64,000 nt of DNA from Ferribacterium limneticum (GTDB taxonomy: Bacteria > Pseudomonadota > Gammaproteobacteria > Burkholderiales > Rhodocyclaceae): positions 186,001-250,000 of the forward strand of contig NZ_CP075189.1 in assembly GCF_020510565.1 (NCBI RefSeq), written 5' to 3'. Shown here in pieces: positions 19,947 through 28,021 of the stretch. The notes under the pieces were generated by a model. It saw only the letters and a list, made by a program, of their open reading frames with translations. It made no database searches and had not been told where the DNA came from. A program made the position numbers and the translations under genes. Position 1 is the stretch's first letter, and every line of letters starts with the position of its first letter.

Positions 19947-20822
19947 TTGAAGATTTTCTTTACCTATATTCTGGTTGGTTTTCTCTGGCTGCTGCACTGG
20001 TTGCCGTTGTCCGTGTTGCGTTGGCTGGGCAGCGGGCTGGGGCGTCTGCTCTATGCGCTGGGTCGTAGCCGGCGCGAAGTGGCACTGACCAACCTGCGCC
20101 TGTGCTTTCCTGAGAAAAGCGAAGCCGAGCGGGAAACCTTGGCGCGCCGTCATTTCGTCGCCTTTGCCCGGGCTGTGCTCGACCGCACGCTCGGATGGTG
20201 GGCCTCCAGGGAACGGCTGCAGCGCATCATTCGCATTCACGGGGTCGAGCATCTGACTGATCCCGAAGGCCGGCCGGTGGTCATGCTTTCTCCGCATTTC
20301 GTCGGGCTGGATGCCGGCGGGACGGTGATCTCGATGCACGTGACGGGATGCAGCGTCTTCTCGAACCAGAAAAATCCGGTCCTCAACAAGTTGCTTTATG
20401 ATGGCAGGATGCGTTTCAACGAGGCGATACTCCTCTCGCGTCAGGATGGCATGCGCAAGATCGTCAGGGCCATGAAGGACGGACACCCGTTTTACTACCT
20501 GCCGGACATGGATTTCGGTCCCAAGGAATCGATTTTCGTGCCTTTCTTCGGCGTTCAGGCAGCAACGATTCCCGCGTTGTCGCGGCTGGTTCGCCTGACC
20601 AATGCGCGCGTCGTGCCGGTCATCTGCCATCAGGTGCCGGATGGCTACGAGATCGAGGTGATGCCGCCCTGGGAGAATTTTCCCGGCGAGAGCGTCGAGG
20701 TCGATACCGAATTCATGAACAAATTTATTGAAAGCCAGGTGCTGCGCATGCCGGAGCAGTATTTCTGGTTGCACAAGCGCTTCAAAACCCGGCCACCCGG
20801 AGAGCAGAGGTTTTACAAATGA
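19947..20822 (+). CDS. LpxL/LpxM-family lysophospholipid acyltransferase (HX4D variant)
   Basis: A 291-residue paralogue of the preceding gene, beginning M-K-I-F-F-T-Y-I-L-V-G-F-L-W-L-L. The catalytic motif is S-P-H-F-V-G-L-D, an H-x4-D form, and F-Y-Y-L-P-D-M-D-F-G-P and P-E-Q-Y-F-W-L-H-K-R-F-K-T-R-P match the family. I chose the TTG at 19947, 9 nt after GGAG; a GTG at 19938 overlapping the previous stop is the alternative. No ATG is available nearby. The gene overlaps the GNAT gene by 4 nt. Confidence 0.88.
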   Translation: MKIFFTYILVGFLWLLHWLPLSVLRWLGSGLGRLLYALGRSRREVALTNLRLCFPEKSEAERETLARRHFVAFARAVLDRTLGWWASRERLQRIIRIHGVEHLTDPEGRPVVMLSPHFVGLDAGGTVISMHVTGCSVFSNQKNPVLNKLLYDGRMRFNEAILLSRQDGMRKIVRAMKDGHPFYYLPDMDFGPKESIFVPFFGVQAATIPALSRLVRLTNARVVPVICHQVPDGYEIEVMPPWENFPGESVEVDTEFMNKFIESQVLRMPEQYFWLHKRFKTRPPGEQRFYK

Positions 20823-21322
20823 ACAGCCTGAACGTTGAAATTCGTCCCGTGACGCCGCCCGATGTGCCGGCGATCTCGGCCCTGGCCCGCGAAATCTGGC
20901 AGGCCACTTACCCCGGAATCATCACCCAGGAACAGATCGATTTCATGCTCGAGCAGCGTTACGGCCATGAGCGCCTGTACGATGATCTCGAGGATCTGCA
21001 CAAATGGCTCGATCAGGCTTTTCTCGGTGATCGCCGGGTAGGCTTCGCCTTCAGCGAAATTTACAAGGGTGAATTCAAGCTCGACAAGCTGTATATCCAC
21101 CCCGACGTGCAGCGTCAGGGGGTTGGCGGGCAGTTGATTGCCCACGTTGCGGCGCGGGCAAAAAAAGAGGGCTATCCCTGTGTGATTCTGGCGGTCAACA
21201 AGCGCAACGACAAGGCGATCAATTCGTACATGAAATATGGTTTCGTCGTGCGTGAGGCGATTGTCGACGATATCGGCCACGGCTACGTCATGGACGATTT
21301 CGTTATGGAGAAGAAACTTTAA
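20819..21322 (+). CDS. GNAT-family N-acetyltransferase
   Basis: A 167-residue single-domain GNAT. The acetyl-CoA loop is seen in V-Q-R-Q-G-V-G-G-Q-L-I-A-H-V, preceded by the beta strand F-K-L-D-K-L-Y-I-H-P-D. The tail I-N-S-Y-M-K-Y-G-F-V-V-R-E is typical. It overlaps the acyltransferase gene by 4 nt. The acetyl acceptor cannot be deduced; proximity to lipid A genes is not strong evidence of a link. Confidence 0.88.
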   Translation: MNSLNVEIRPVTPPDVPAISALAREIWQATYPGIITQEQIDFMLEQRYGHERLYDDLEDLHKWLDQAFLGDRRVGFAFSEIYKGEFKLDKLYIHPDVQRQGVGGQLIAHVAARAKKEGYPCVILAVNKRNDKAINSYMKYGFVVREAIVDDIGHGYVMDDFVMEKKL

Positions 21323-21382
21323 GTTTTTGAGGCAACTCTCTGTCTCTGTTATGTTTTTCCTAATCTTTCGGTGAGGCGGTAC

Positions 21383-22213
21383 GTGAAACTCAAATTCTCA
21401 AAAATGCATGGCCTAGGCAACGATTTCGTTGTCCTTGACGGCATCAGCCAGTCGCTGGCGTTGACGCCCGAACAGCTGTGCTATCTGGCCGACCGCCATT
21501 TTGGCGTGGGTTGCGATCAGATATTGCTGGTCGAAAAAGCAACGCAGGCGGGTGTCGATTTCCGTTACCGCATCTTCAACGCCGATGGCGGCGAAGTCGA
21601 GCAATGCGGCAATGGGGCGCGCTGCTTCGTGCGGTTTGTGCACGATCAGGGCCTCACCGACAAGCGCGAGATTCGGGTCGAGACAATGAAGGGCCTGATT
21701 ACGCCGCGCCTTGAAGGCGATGGCAATGTCACGGTCGACATGGGTGTTCCGCGCTTTTTGCCGGCTGAAATTCCCTTCCTCGCTGACGACGATGTGATTG
21801 TGCACATGCTCGACGTAGCCGACGAAACACTCGAAACCAGCGTTGTCTCGATGGGTAATCCGCATGCCGTGCAGGTGGTGGATAGCGTGGAGTCGGCGCC
21901 GGTCGGTGAGCACGGGCCATTGATCGAAAAGCATCCGCGCTTCCCGCAGCGGGTTAACGCCGGATTCATGCAGATTGTCGATCGCCACGCCATCAAGTTG
22001 CGCGTTTATGAACGCGGTGCGGGCGAAACGATGGCGTGCGGTACTGGGGCCTGTGCGGCGGTGGTCGCCGGCATTCGCCGCGGCCTGCTTGACTCGCCGG
22101 TCCGCGTCACGACGCGCGGCGGTGATCTGAATATTGCCTGGGGCGGCGGCGAGCGGCCGGTTTTGATGACCGGCCCGGCGGTAACGGTATTTACTGGAGA
22201 AATTGAATTATGA
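21383..22213 (+). CDS. dapF: Diaminopimelate epimerase
   Basis: The 276-residue enzyme converts LL- to meso-diaminopimelate for lysine and peptidoglycan. The two catalytic cysteines are present at residues 75 (E-Q-C-G-N-G-A-R-C) and 219 (A-C-G-T-G-A-C-A-A). The start is a GTG at 21383 behind GAGGCGG; an upstream GTG at 21371 would add four residues (M-R-R-Y). dapF, the DUF484 gene and xerC overlap by 4 nt each, the same order as in enterobacteria, so they are one operon. Confidence 0.97.
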   Translation: MKLKFSKMHGLGNDFVVLDGISQSLALTPEQLCYLADRHFGVGCDQILLVEKATQAGVDFRYRIFNADGGEVEQCGNGARCFVRFVHDQGLTDKREIRVETMKGLITPRLEGDGNVTVDMGVPRFLPAEIPFLADDDVIVHMLDVADETLETSVVSMGNPHAVQVVDSVESAPVGEHGPLIEKHPRFPQRVNAGFMQIVDRHAIKLRVYERGAGETMACGTGACAAVVAGIRRGLLDSPVRVTTRGGDLNIAWGGGERPVLMTGPAVTVFTGEIEL

Positions 22214-22881
22214 GCGCCATGTTTCCCGAAGAAATCGCGGACTACCTGAAGAATAATCCGGGCTTTTTCGAGCAGTACGCCGACCTGATGGCCCAGATTT
22301 TCGTGCCGCATCCGCATGGCGGCCGCACCGTCTCGCTGGCCGAGCGTCAGATGCTGACCCTACGTGACAAGAACCGGGCGACCGAAAGCAAGCTGGCCGA
22401 ACTGATCTCGTTTGGCGAGGAGAACGACCAGATCGGTGAGAAAGTACATCGCCTGTCTGTCGCGCTGATCGCCGCCGAGACCTTTCAGGCGGTGATCCAT
22501 CTGCTCAATTTCCATCTGCGCGACGACTTTTCCGTTCCACATGTCGCCCTGCGTCTGTGGGACAAGCCGGAAGGTATAGAAGACCTGCCGGAATTTGCCG
22601 CCGTCAGCGAGGATCTGCAGGTTTTCGCCGAAACGCTGGCCCGGCCGTACTGTGGCTCGACCGCCGGTTTTGGCACGACCTCGTGGTTCGGCGAGGCGGC
22701 TTCGCACATTCGTTCGCAGGCGCTGATTGCCCTGCGTAACGGCGGCGGCACCATTGGCATGATTGCGCTGGGCAGCGAGGATGCGCAGCGCTTCTATGCC
22801 GACATGGGGACGTTGTACCTCGAGCGCCTCGGCGAAATGGTTTCCGCAGCCCTGGCCAGAGTGACCAAGAGCGTGCTGTGA
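22210..22881 (+). CDS. DUF484 family protein (YigA-like)
   Basis: A 223-residue soluble protein with an N-terminal helical region ([15 protein letters not shown]) and a GAF-like C-terminal half. DUF484 proteins regularly sit between dapF and xerC; their function is not known. The short motif N-P-G-F-F and [12 protein letters not shown] are the family signatures. Start and stop both overlap neighbours by 4 nt. Confidence 0.88.
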   Translation: MSAMFPEEIADYLKNNPGFFEQYADLMAQIFVPHPHGGRTVSLAERQMLTLRDKNRATESKLAELISFGEENDQIGEKVHRLSVALIAAETFQAVIHLLNFHLRDDFSVPHVALRLWDKPEGIEDLPEFAAVSEDLQVFAETLARPYCGSTAGFGTTSWFGEAASHIRSQALIALRNGGGTIGMIALGSEDAQRFYADMGTLYLERLGEMVSAALARVTKSVL

Positions 22882-23774
22882 CACCGGCTGCTGCGGTCGA
22901 CGCCTGGCTGGCTGAACTTTCGGACCAGCGCCGGCTGTCGCCGCACACCGTTTCAAATTATCGACGTGATTTGGAAAAGCTGCTGGCGGCGACGGGTGAA
23001 ACCCCGCTGGCCAGTTTGCTGGTGCATCACATCCGCCGCTTCGTCGCCCAACTCCATGGTCAGGGACTGGGTGGCCGTTCGCTGGCGCGGACGCTGTCAG
23101 CCTGGCGTGGATTTTTTGGCTGGCTCGGTGAGCGTGGCCTGATCAAAGCCAATCCCTGTGACGGCATCCGGCCGCCGAAATCGCCGCGCATGTTGCCGAA
23201 GGCTCTGTCGGTCGACGAAACCGCCCGCTTGCTGGCGCCGTTCGAAGACGACGACCCGGTACAAGGTGCCCGTGATCTGGCTATGTTCGAGCTGTTCTAC
23301 TCCTCAGGTCTACGCTTGGCCGAGCTGGTTTCGCTCGATTCCGAGGTGCTCGACAGCGTGGCGCATGAAGGCGAGATTCGCGTCCTCGGCAAGCGCAGCA
23401 AGTTGCGACTGGTCCCGGTCGGCAGCAAGGCACGCGAGGCGCTGGCGGCATGGGCGGCGCTGCGTGAGCAATTGGCCAAGCCGGGAGAAAAGGCCTTGTT
23501 CGTTGGTCAGCGCGGCGGGCGCATCAGCCCGCGTCTGGTCGAGTCGCGGCTGGCGCGACGGGCCGTGTTGCTGGGTTTGCCGGCGCATGTCCATCCACAC
23601 ATGCTGCGCCATTCCTTCGCCTCGCACGTTCTGCAATCCTCGGGCGACCTGCGCGCGGTGCAGGAAATGCTCGGCCACGCCAGCATCGCTTCGACCCAGG
23701 TCTATACGCACCTGGATTTTCAGCATCTGGCCAAAGTCTACGATTCGGCCCATCCGCGGGCCAAAGCAAAATAG
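22878..23774 (+). CDS. xerC: Tyrosine recombinase XerC
   Basis: A 298-residue site-specific recombinase that, with XerD, resolves chromosome dimers at dif. The N-terminal SAM-like DNA-binding domain covers residues 1-95. Catalytic residues are visible in S-S-G-L-R-L-A-E-L (Arg), H-M-L-R-H-S-F-A-S-H (His and Arg), L-G-H-A-S-I (His) and T-Q-V-Y-T-H (Tyr nucleophile). The start is GTG at 22878, overlapping the DUF484 stop. A dispersed repeat copy begins 9 bp after the stop. Confidence 0.95.
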   Translation: MTPAAAVDAWLAELSDQRRLSPHTVSNYRRDLEKLLAATGETPLASLLVHHIRRFVAQLHGQGLGGRSLARTLSAWRGFFGWLGERGLIKANPCDGIRPPKSPRMLPKALSVDETARLLAPFEDDDPVQGARDLAMFELFYSSGLRLAELVSLDSEVLDSVAHEGEIRVLGKRSKLRLVPVGSKAREALAAWAALREQLAKPGEKALFVGQRGGRISPRLVESRLARRAVLLGLPAHVHPHMLRHSFASHVLQSSGDLRAVQEMLGHASIASTQVYTHLDFQHLAKVYDSAHPRAKAK

Positions 23775-23782
23775 CGCTTGAT

Positions 23783-23820
23783 TCCCACGGTCAACCGGAA
23801 AAATCGGCCAAAAATCAAGG
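23783..23820 (+). repeat. Dispersed 35-bp repeat, copy 5 (intergenic)
   Basis: Plus strand reads TCCCACGGTCAACCGGAAAA followed by ATCGGCCAAAAATCAAGG. It sits directly after xerC and about 75 bp before a small basic protein gene. Every base of the CCCACGGTCAACCGGAAA core is intact. Confidence 0.88.
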
Positions 23821-23893
23821 CTTCGTTGACGATTGCTCCACAGGGCGCTATCCTTCCCGGCTTAGCTAATTCGCCGGAATCAAGGAGTTTTTC

Positions 23894-24046
23894 ATGGCCA
23901 TCAATCGCGTTCGCCGTTCTTCCCTGGAGCGCCGCTGCGTTTCCAAGTCTACCAAGCGTCTGTTCAAGAACACGGGCAAGACCATGTTCAAGGTCATGTA
24001 CGCCGCCGAGTGTCATCAGCGCAACCGTAAGGCTCTGGGCGCTTAA
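23894..24046 (+). CDS. Small basic protein, 50 residues, unknown function
   Basis: An ATG at 23894, 7 nt after AAGGAG, opens a 50-codon frame beginning M-A-I-N-R-V-R-R-S-S-L and ending R-K-A-L-G-A. It has about fifteen Lys/Arg residues, two cysteines and one or two histidines, so it should be strongly basic and could bind nucleic acid. It has good codon use, a strong ribosome site and its own terminator, which argues it is real. I do not recognise the family. It lies between xerC and rlmI. Confidence 0.72.
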   Translation: MAINRVRRSSLERRCVSKSTKRLFKNTGKTMFKVMYAAECHQRNRKALGA

Positions 24047-24066
24047 GTTTTCGCCAGTATTCTGAG

Positions 24067-24096
24067 CCCCGGTTGCCGCAAGGTAACCGGGGCTTC
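24067..24096 (+). terminator. Terminator after the small basic protein
   Basis: Stem CCCCGGTT-g-CC / GG-t-AACCGGGG with a GCAA loop, followed by the T-rich CTTCTTGCTTTTT. It lies 20 bp past the stop and just before rlmI. Confidence 0.82.
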
Positions 24097-24119
24097 TTGC
24101 TTTTTAGATCGGGAAAAAC

Positions 24120-25310
24120 ATGGCTCAGCTGATTCTGCTTCCGGGCAAGGAACGTTCGGCGTTCAAACATCACCCGTGGTTGTTCGCCGGTTCGGTCGGT
24201 CGTCTTGAAGGCCGGGCCCGGCCGGGTGATACGGTCGAAGTGCTGGCCGATAACCTGCGGCCGCTCGGCCGTGCGGCCTACAGCCCGAAGTCGCAGATCC
24301 GGGCGCGTTTCTGGACGTTTGATGCCGAAGAGTCAATCGACGACGCCTTCTTCAAGCGGCGCATCGCGGCGGCCGTGGCGCTCCGTCAATCGCTGCCGGA
24401 GCTGCGCGGCCAGCAGGGCTTGCGCCTGATCCATGCCGAATCCGACGGCCTGCCCGGCGTCATTGCCGACCAGTATGGTGACACGGTCGTCGTCCAGCTG
24501 ACCTCGGCCGGGGCCGACAAATGGCGCAACGCCATCGTCGCCGGGCTGGTCAAGGCGACCGGTTGTGCCCGCGTTTATGAGCGTTCCGATTCCGATGTCC
24601 GTGGTCTTGAAGGACTTGGTCCGACGACTGGCTGGCTGCACGGCGAGGCGCCGAAGACGCCGCTGTCGATCGACGAAAACGGCGTTCGTCTGGCGATTGA
24701 TATCGCTGGCGGCCACAAGACAGGTTTTTATCTCGATCAGCGCGAGAACCGTGCCTTGCTCGGCCAGCTGGCGGCGGGCAAGGATGTCCTGAACTGTTTC
24801 TGCTACACCGGCGGCTTTTCGCTGCAGGCGCTGGCTGGTGGTGCCAAGAGCGTGCTCTCCATCGACTCCTCAGGCCCGGCGCTGGCGCAGGCACAGGCCA
24901 ATCTGGCCCTGAATCCGAAGTTGCCGGCCGACCGGGCGCAATGGCAGGAGGCTGATGTTTTTCAGGCCCTGCGTGATTTCCGTAAGGCCGGCAAGTTGTT
25001 CGACCTGATTGTCCTCGATCCGCCCAAGTTCGCGCCGTCCGCCGCCCATGCCGACCGGGCGGCAAAGGCCTACAAGGACATCAATATTCTCGGCTGCCGG
25101 CTGCTCAAGCCGGGTGGCTTGTTGATGACCTATTCGTGTTCCGGCGGTGTCGGGCTGGAGATGTTCCAGAAAATCATCGCCGACTCGGCGCTTGATGCCG
25201 GGCGCTCCGCACGCATCGTTCGTCGCCTGGCTGGCGCGGCCGATCACCCGGTGGCGTTGAACTTTCCCGAAGGCGAATACCTCAAAGGCTTGCTGGTCCA
25301 GGTGGACTGA
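24120..25310 (+). CDS. rlmI: 23S rRNA m5C1962 methyltransferase RlmI-like
   Basis: The 396-residue protein has an N-terminal PUA-type domain (residues 1-75, H-P-W-L-F-A-G-S-V) and a Rossmann methyltransferase domain with K-T-G-F-Y-L-D-Q-R-E-N-R, D-V-L-N-C-F-C-Y-T-G-G-F-S, S-I-D-S-S and the catalytic D-P-P-K-F-A. The later Y-S-C-S-G-G motif holds the second cysteine region. It methylates C1962 of 23S rRNA in E. coli; the same target is inferred here. Confidence 0.92.
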   Translation: MAQLILLPGKERSAFKHHPWLFAGSVGRLEGRARPGDTVEVLADNLRPLGRAAYSPKSQIRARFWTFDAEESIDDAFFKRRIAAAVALRQSLPELRGQQGLRLIHAESDGLPGVIADQYGDTVVVQLTSAGADKWRNAIVAGLVKATGCARVYERSDSDVRGLEGLGPTTGWLHGEAPKTPLSIDENGVRLAIDIAGGHKTGFYLDQRENRALLGQLAAGKDVLNCFCYTGGFSLQALAGGAKSVLSIDSSGPALAQAQANLALNPKLPADRAQWQEADVFQALRDFRKAGKLFDLIVLDPPKFAPSAAHADRAAKAYKDINILGCRLLKPGGLLMTYSCSGGVGLEMFQKIIADSALDAGRSARIVRRLAGAADHPVALNFPEGEYLKGLLVQVD

Positions 25311-25356
25311 GCCGCTTTGCCATCTGAACGTAACCCAGCCCTGATAAACTGACTAG

Positions 25357-25638
25357 ATGCTTCAGTTGCGTCACCTCCTTCTCGTCGTCGTGCTCTTCTT
25401 CGCCCAACTGGCGGCGGGGGCGCACGCCGTCGAGCATGCGGCGAGCAACGATGACGGCTTGCCGACGCATGTCTGCCAGCTTTGTCTGGCTGCGCATGAT
25501 CTCGGTGCGGCCTTGCCGTCGCTGGCGGCCTTGCCGCCGGTGCTGGCCGTTCAGCTCGTACCGGAATCGTTCTCGGCCCATGGCCGCAACGCGTTCCCGG
25601 CGCCCATCGCGACCCAGCAGGGCCCACCACTTTTCTGA
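25357..25638 (+). CDS. Small exported Cys-x2-Cys protein, DUF2946-like, zinc cluster
   Basis: A 93-residue protein with a signal peptide (L-L-L-V-V-V-L-F-F-A-Q-L-A-A-G-A-H-A). The mature part holds V-E-H-A-A, T-H-V-C-Q-L-C-L-A-A-H-D and a proline-rich end. The His/Cys set could bind metal. Similar short proteins with a C-x-x-C near the N-terminus are grouped as DUF2946. It opens the putative zinc-uptake cluster, and the nested palindrome begins inside its last codon. Family assignment is tentative. Confidence 0.68.
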   Translation: MLQLRHLLLVVVLFFAQLAAGAHAVEHAASNDDGLPTHVCQLCLAAHDLGAALPSLAALPPVLAVQLVPESFSAHGRNAFPAPIATQQGPPLF

Positions 25639-25703
25639 AATTGCCCGTTATTTCCGGTTGACCGTGGGATTCCCACGGTCGGCCGCTTGCTACGCAATTT
25701 CAG
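25635..25703 (+). repeat. Dispersed repeat copy 6 inside a nested palindrome upstream of the porin gene
   Basis: The repeat (25640-25669, TTTCCGGTTGACCGTGGGA) is followed one base later by an inverted duplicate of its tip, TCCCACGGTC (25671-25680). Outside this, CTGAAATTGC (25635-25644) pairs with GCAATTTCAG (25694-25703). The result is a double, nested 10+10 bp inverted repeat. The right outer arm reaches CAGGAAA, the ribosome site of the porin gene (ATG 25713), so an RNA form could mask it. Confidence 0.8.
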
Positions 25704-25712
25704 GAAATTCCC

Positions 25713-27116
25713 ATGCAAAAGTCTTTTGCCATGGCGGCCTTGATGGCCGCCTCGTGCGGCGCGCAAGCCGCATCCGATGCCGATCTGGCGGCCATTCGCG
25801 CCCAGATCGACGACATAAAAAAAACCTACGAGCAACGCATTGCGGCGCTCGAACAGAAGCTGGTTCAGGCTGAATCCCGGGCTACCTCCCAGGCCAAGCC
25901 GGCCGCACCGGAAGTCGACAGCCGGCCGGTCGCCCCTGCCGCGACGGGCGCCAGCGGTTTCAATCCCGAGGTGTCGCTGATTCTTCAGGGGCAGTACAAG
26001 AGCATGAAGGACGTAGCCGAGCGCGGCATCACCGGTTTTGTGCCGGCGGGCGGCCACGATCATGGCGCTGGCGCGATTGAGGGTATCAACAAGCGCGGGT
26101 TTTCGGTCGAGCACACCGAGCTGGTGCTGGCTGCCAACATCGACCCCTACTGGCGCGGGCAGGCGATTCTGGCACTGGCCGACGGCGAAGTCGAGGTCGA
26201 GGAAGCCTGGTTCCAGTCGCTCGCCATCGGCCATGGCGTCGGACTCAAGGGCGGGCGTATGCGCTCCGGCATTGGCTACCTCAACGAGCAGCACCCGCAC
26301 ATGTGGGATTTCGCCGATGCGCCGCTCATGTATCGGGCGATGTTCGGCGACCACGCCAGTTACGCGCAGGACGGCCTGCAGTTCAAATGGCTGGCACCGA
26401 CGCCGGTTTTCCTTGAGTTCGGAGCTGAAGTTGGCCGTGGCGCCAACTTCCCGGGAACGGATCGCAACAAGAATGGAGCCGGGGCTGGGGCGATTTTTGC
26501 CCACATTGGCGGCGATGTTGGCGTTTCCAACGACTGGCGAGCCGGGGTGTCGTATTTGAAAACGAAGGCCAGTGCTCGGGGAGCACATTTCGCAGGTACC
26601 GTGGATGACGAAGTTGAAGGACTTTTTTCCGGTAACTCATCGACCTGGCTGGCTGATTTTGTCTGGAAATGGGCGCCAAACGGCAATCCGAAATATCAGA
26701 ACTTCAAGTTTCAGACTGAGTATTTCAGCCGCCAGGAGAACGGTGATCTGACTTGTGCAACGCCAGAAGACGCAAGCGCAACGGTGAGTTGCGATGGTCA
26801 AGTTAGCGCCTACAAAACCCGCCAGTCCGGCTGGTACGCTCAGGGCGTTTACCAGTTCACCCCGCAATGGCGCGCCGGCCTGCGTTACGAGCAACTCGAC
26901 AGCGGCACCCGCGATTTCGGCGCCAATGCGGCCAATCTGGTCGTCGACAGCTATCGGCCGAAAAAGGCGTCGGTCATGGTCGATTACAGCTGGAGCGAGT
27001 TCTCGCGTGTTCGTCTGCAACTCGCGCAGGACAAGTCGATGCTGGGCATCACCGACAATCAGCTGACATTGCAGTACGTCATGAGCCTGGGCGCCCACGG
27101 CGCGCACAAGTTCTAG
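25713..27116 (+). CDS. Outer-membrane porin-like protein of the metal-uptake cluster
   Basis: A 467-residue protein with a signal peptide (cut after G-A-Q-A), a short coiled coil (A-A-I-R-A-Q-I-D-D-I-K-K-T-Y-E-Q-R, about residues 20-55), a proline/alanine linker, and a long beta-strand-rich domain ending in H-K-F. The terminal Phe is the outer-membrane assembly mark. It resembles phosphate-selective-porin-like proteins found beside zinc ABC systems and has a G-G-H-D-H-G-A-G histidine segment and H-P-H-M-W that could bind metal. The metal role is inferred from the neighbours. Confidence 0.78.
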   Translation: MQKSFAMAALMAASCGAQAASDADLAAIRAQIDDIKKTYEQRIAALEQKLVQAESRATSQAKPAAPEVDSRPVAPAATGASGFNPEVSLILQGQYKSMKDVAERGITGFVPAGGHDHGAGAIEGINKRGFSVEHTELVLAANIDPYWRGQAILALADGEVEVEEAWFQSLAIGHGVGLKGGRMRSGIGYLNEQHPHMWDFADAPLMYRAMFGDHASYAQDGLQFKWLAPTPVFLEFGAEVGRGANFPGTDRNKNGAGAGAIFAHIGGDVGVSNDWRAGVSYLKTKASARGAHFAGTVDDEVEGLFSGNSSTWLADFVWKWAPNGNPKYQNFKFQTEYFSRQENGDLTCATPEDASATVSCDGQVSAYKTRQSGWYAQGVYQFTPQWRAGLRYEQLDSGTRDFGANAANLVVDSYRPKKASVMVDYSWSEFSRVRLQLAQDKSMLGITDNQLTLQYVMSLGAHGAHKF

Positions 27117-27124
27117 GAGCCGCC

Positions 27125-28021
27125 ATGAAACATTTCATTTTTGCCTGTTTTTTCGGGTTGACCGTGGGAACCGCCCAGGCCGACCTCAAGGTCTTCGCCA
27201 CCGTGCCGGAATGGGGCGCGTTGGCGCAGGAAATCGGCGGCAGCAAGGTCACGGTCTACACCGCGACCACCGCTTTCCAGGACCCGCACCGCATCGAGGC
27301 CAAGCCATCGCTGCTGGCGCGGGCCCGGCAGGCCAATCTGCTCATCGCCGCCGGCGCCGATCTGGAAATCGGCTGGTTGCCGCTGGTCATTCGTGACTCC
27401 GGGAATTCCGGCATCCAGCCCGGTCAGGCGGGGTATTTCGAGGCGGCCGGCTTCGTCAATCGCCTTGATGTTCCGGCGACGCTCGACCGCGCTCACGGCG
27501 ACGTCCATGCTGCCGGCAATCCGCACACCCACCTCGATCCGCGCAATGTGTTGAAAGTCGGCGAGGCGCTGACGGCACGCATGGCCGAACTCGATGCGCC
27601 CAATGCCGCTGCCTATCAGGCCGGCTACCAGGCTTTCGCCGGCAAATGGCAGACCGCGATGGCGCGCTGGCAGAAAGAAGCCGCGCCGCTCAAGGGTGCG
27701 CCGGTGCTCGTCCACCACGCATCTTTCGTCTATTTGCTTAATTGGCTGGGCATGAAGGAAGTCGGCACACTCGAACCGAAGCCGGGCATCGAGCCGACCA
27801 GCGGCCATCTGACCAGCCTGCTGGCCCGCCAGCAGAGCACCCCGGCCAAAATGGTGCTGTGCGCCGCCTATCAGCAGGAAGGGCCAAGTCAGTGGATGGC
27901 AGGAAAGACCGGCATGCCGGCTGTTCTGCTGCCCTACACGGTGGGCGGCACGCCCGAGGCCAAGGACTTGTTCGGCCTGTTCGACGACACCGTTCAACGC
28001 CTGTTGAAAGGAGTGCGGTGA
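27125..28021 (+). CDS. znuA: Zinc/manganese ABC transporter substrate-binding protein (ZnuA-like)
   Basis: The 298-residue cluster A-I binding protein delivers Zn2+ or Mn2+ to the ABC permease. Candidate ligands are in Q-D-P-H-R-I-E-A-K-P-S, N-P-H-T-H-L-D-P and V-H-H-A-S-F-V-Y. There is no long His-rich loop; only a short H-G-D-V-H-A segment. The signal peptide (F-I-F-A-C-F-F-G-L-T-V-G-T-A-Q-A) is encoded almost entirely by a dispersed repeat copy. The gene is 8 nt from the porin gene and overlaps the ATPase gene by 4 nt. Confidence 0.92.
   Translation: MKHFIFACFFGLTVGTAQADLKVFATVPEWGALAQEIGGSKVTVYTATTAFQDPHRIEAKPSLLARARQANLLIAAGADLEIGWLPLVIRDSGNSGIQPGQAGYFEAAGFVNRLDVPATLDRAHGDVHAAGNPHTHLDPRNVLKVGEALTARMAELDAPNAAAYQAGYQAFAGKWQTAMARWQKEAAPLKGAPVLVHHASFVYLLNWLGMKEVGTLEPKPGIEPTSGHLTSLLARQQSTPAKMVLCAAYQQEGPSQWMAGKTGMPAVLLPYTVGGTPEAKDLFGLFDDTVQRLLKGVR
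27134..27172 (-). repeat. Dispersed 35-bp repeat, copy 7, encoding the ZnuA-like signal peptide
   Basis: The plus strand reads ATTTCATTTTTGCC, a T run, then TTCGGGTTGACCGTGGGAA. It matches the intergenic copies (TTTTGGCC, T run, TTCCGGTTGACCGTGGGA) with few changes. It is fully inside the coding sequence, residues about 4-16, and supplies the hydrophobic core of the signal peptide. Confidence 0.8.

Noticed and set aside
25311..25356. Zur-type operator before the zinc cluster
   Set aside because: I looked for an AT-rich dyad of the GAAATGTTATA type and found no convincing one.
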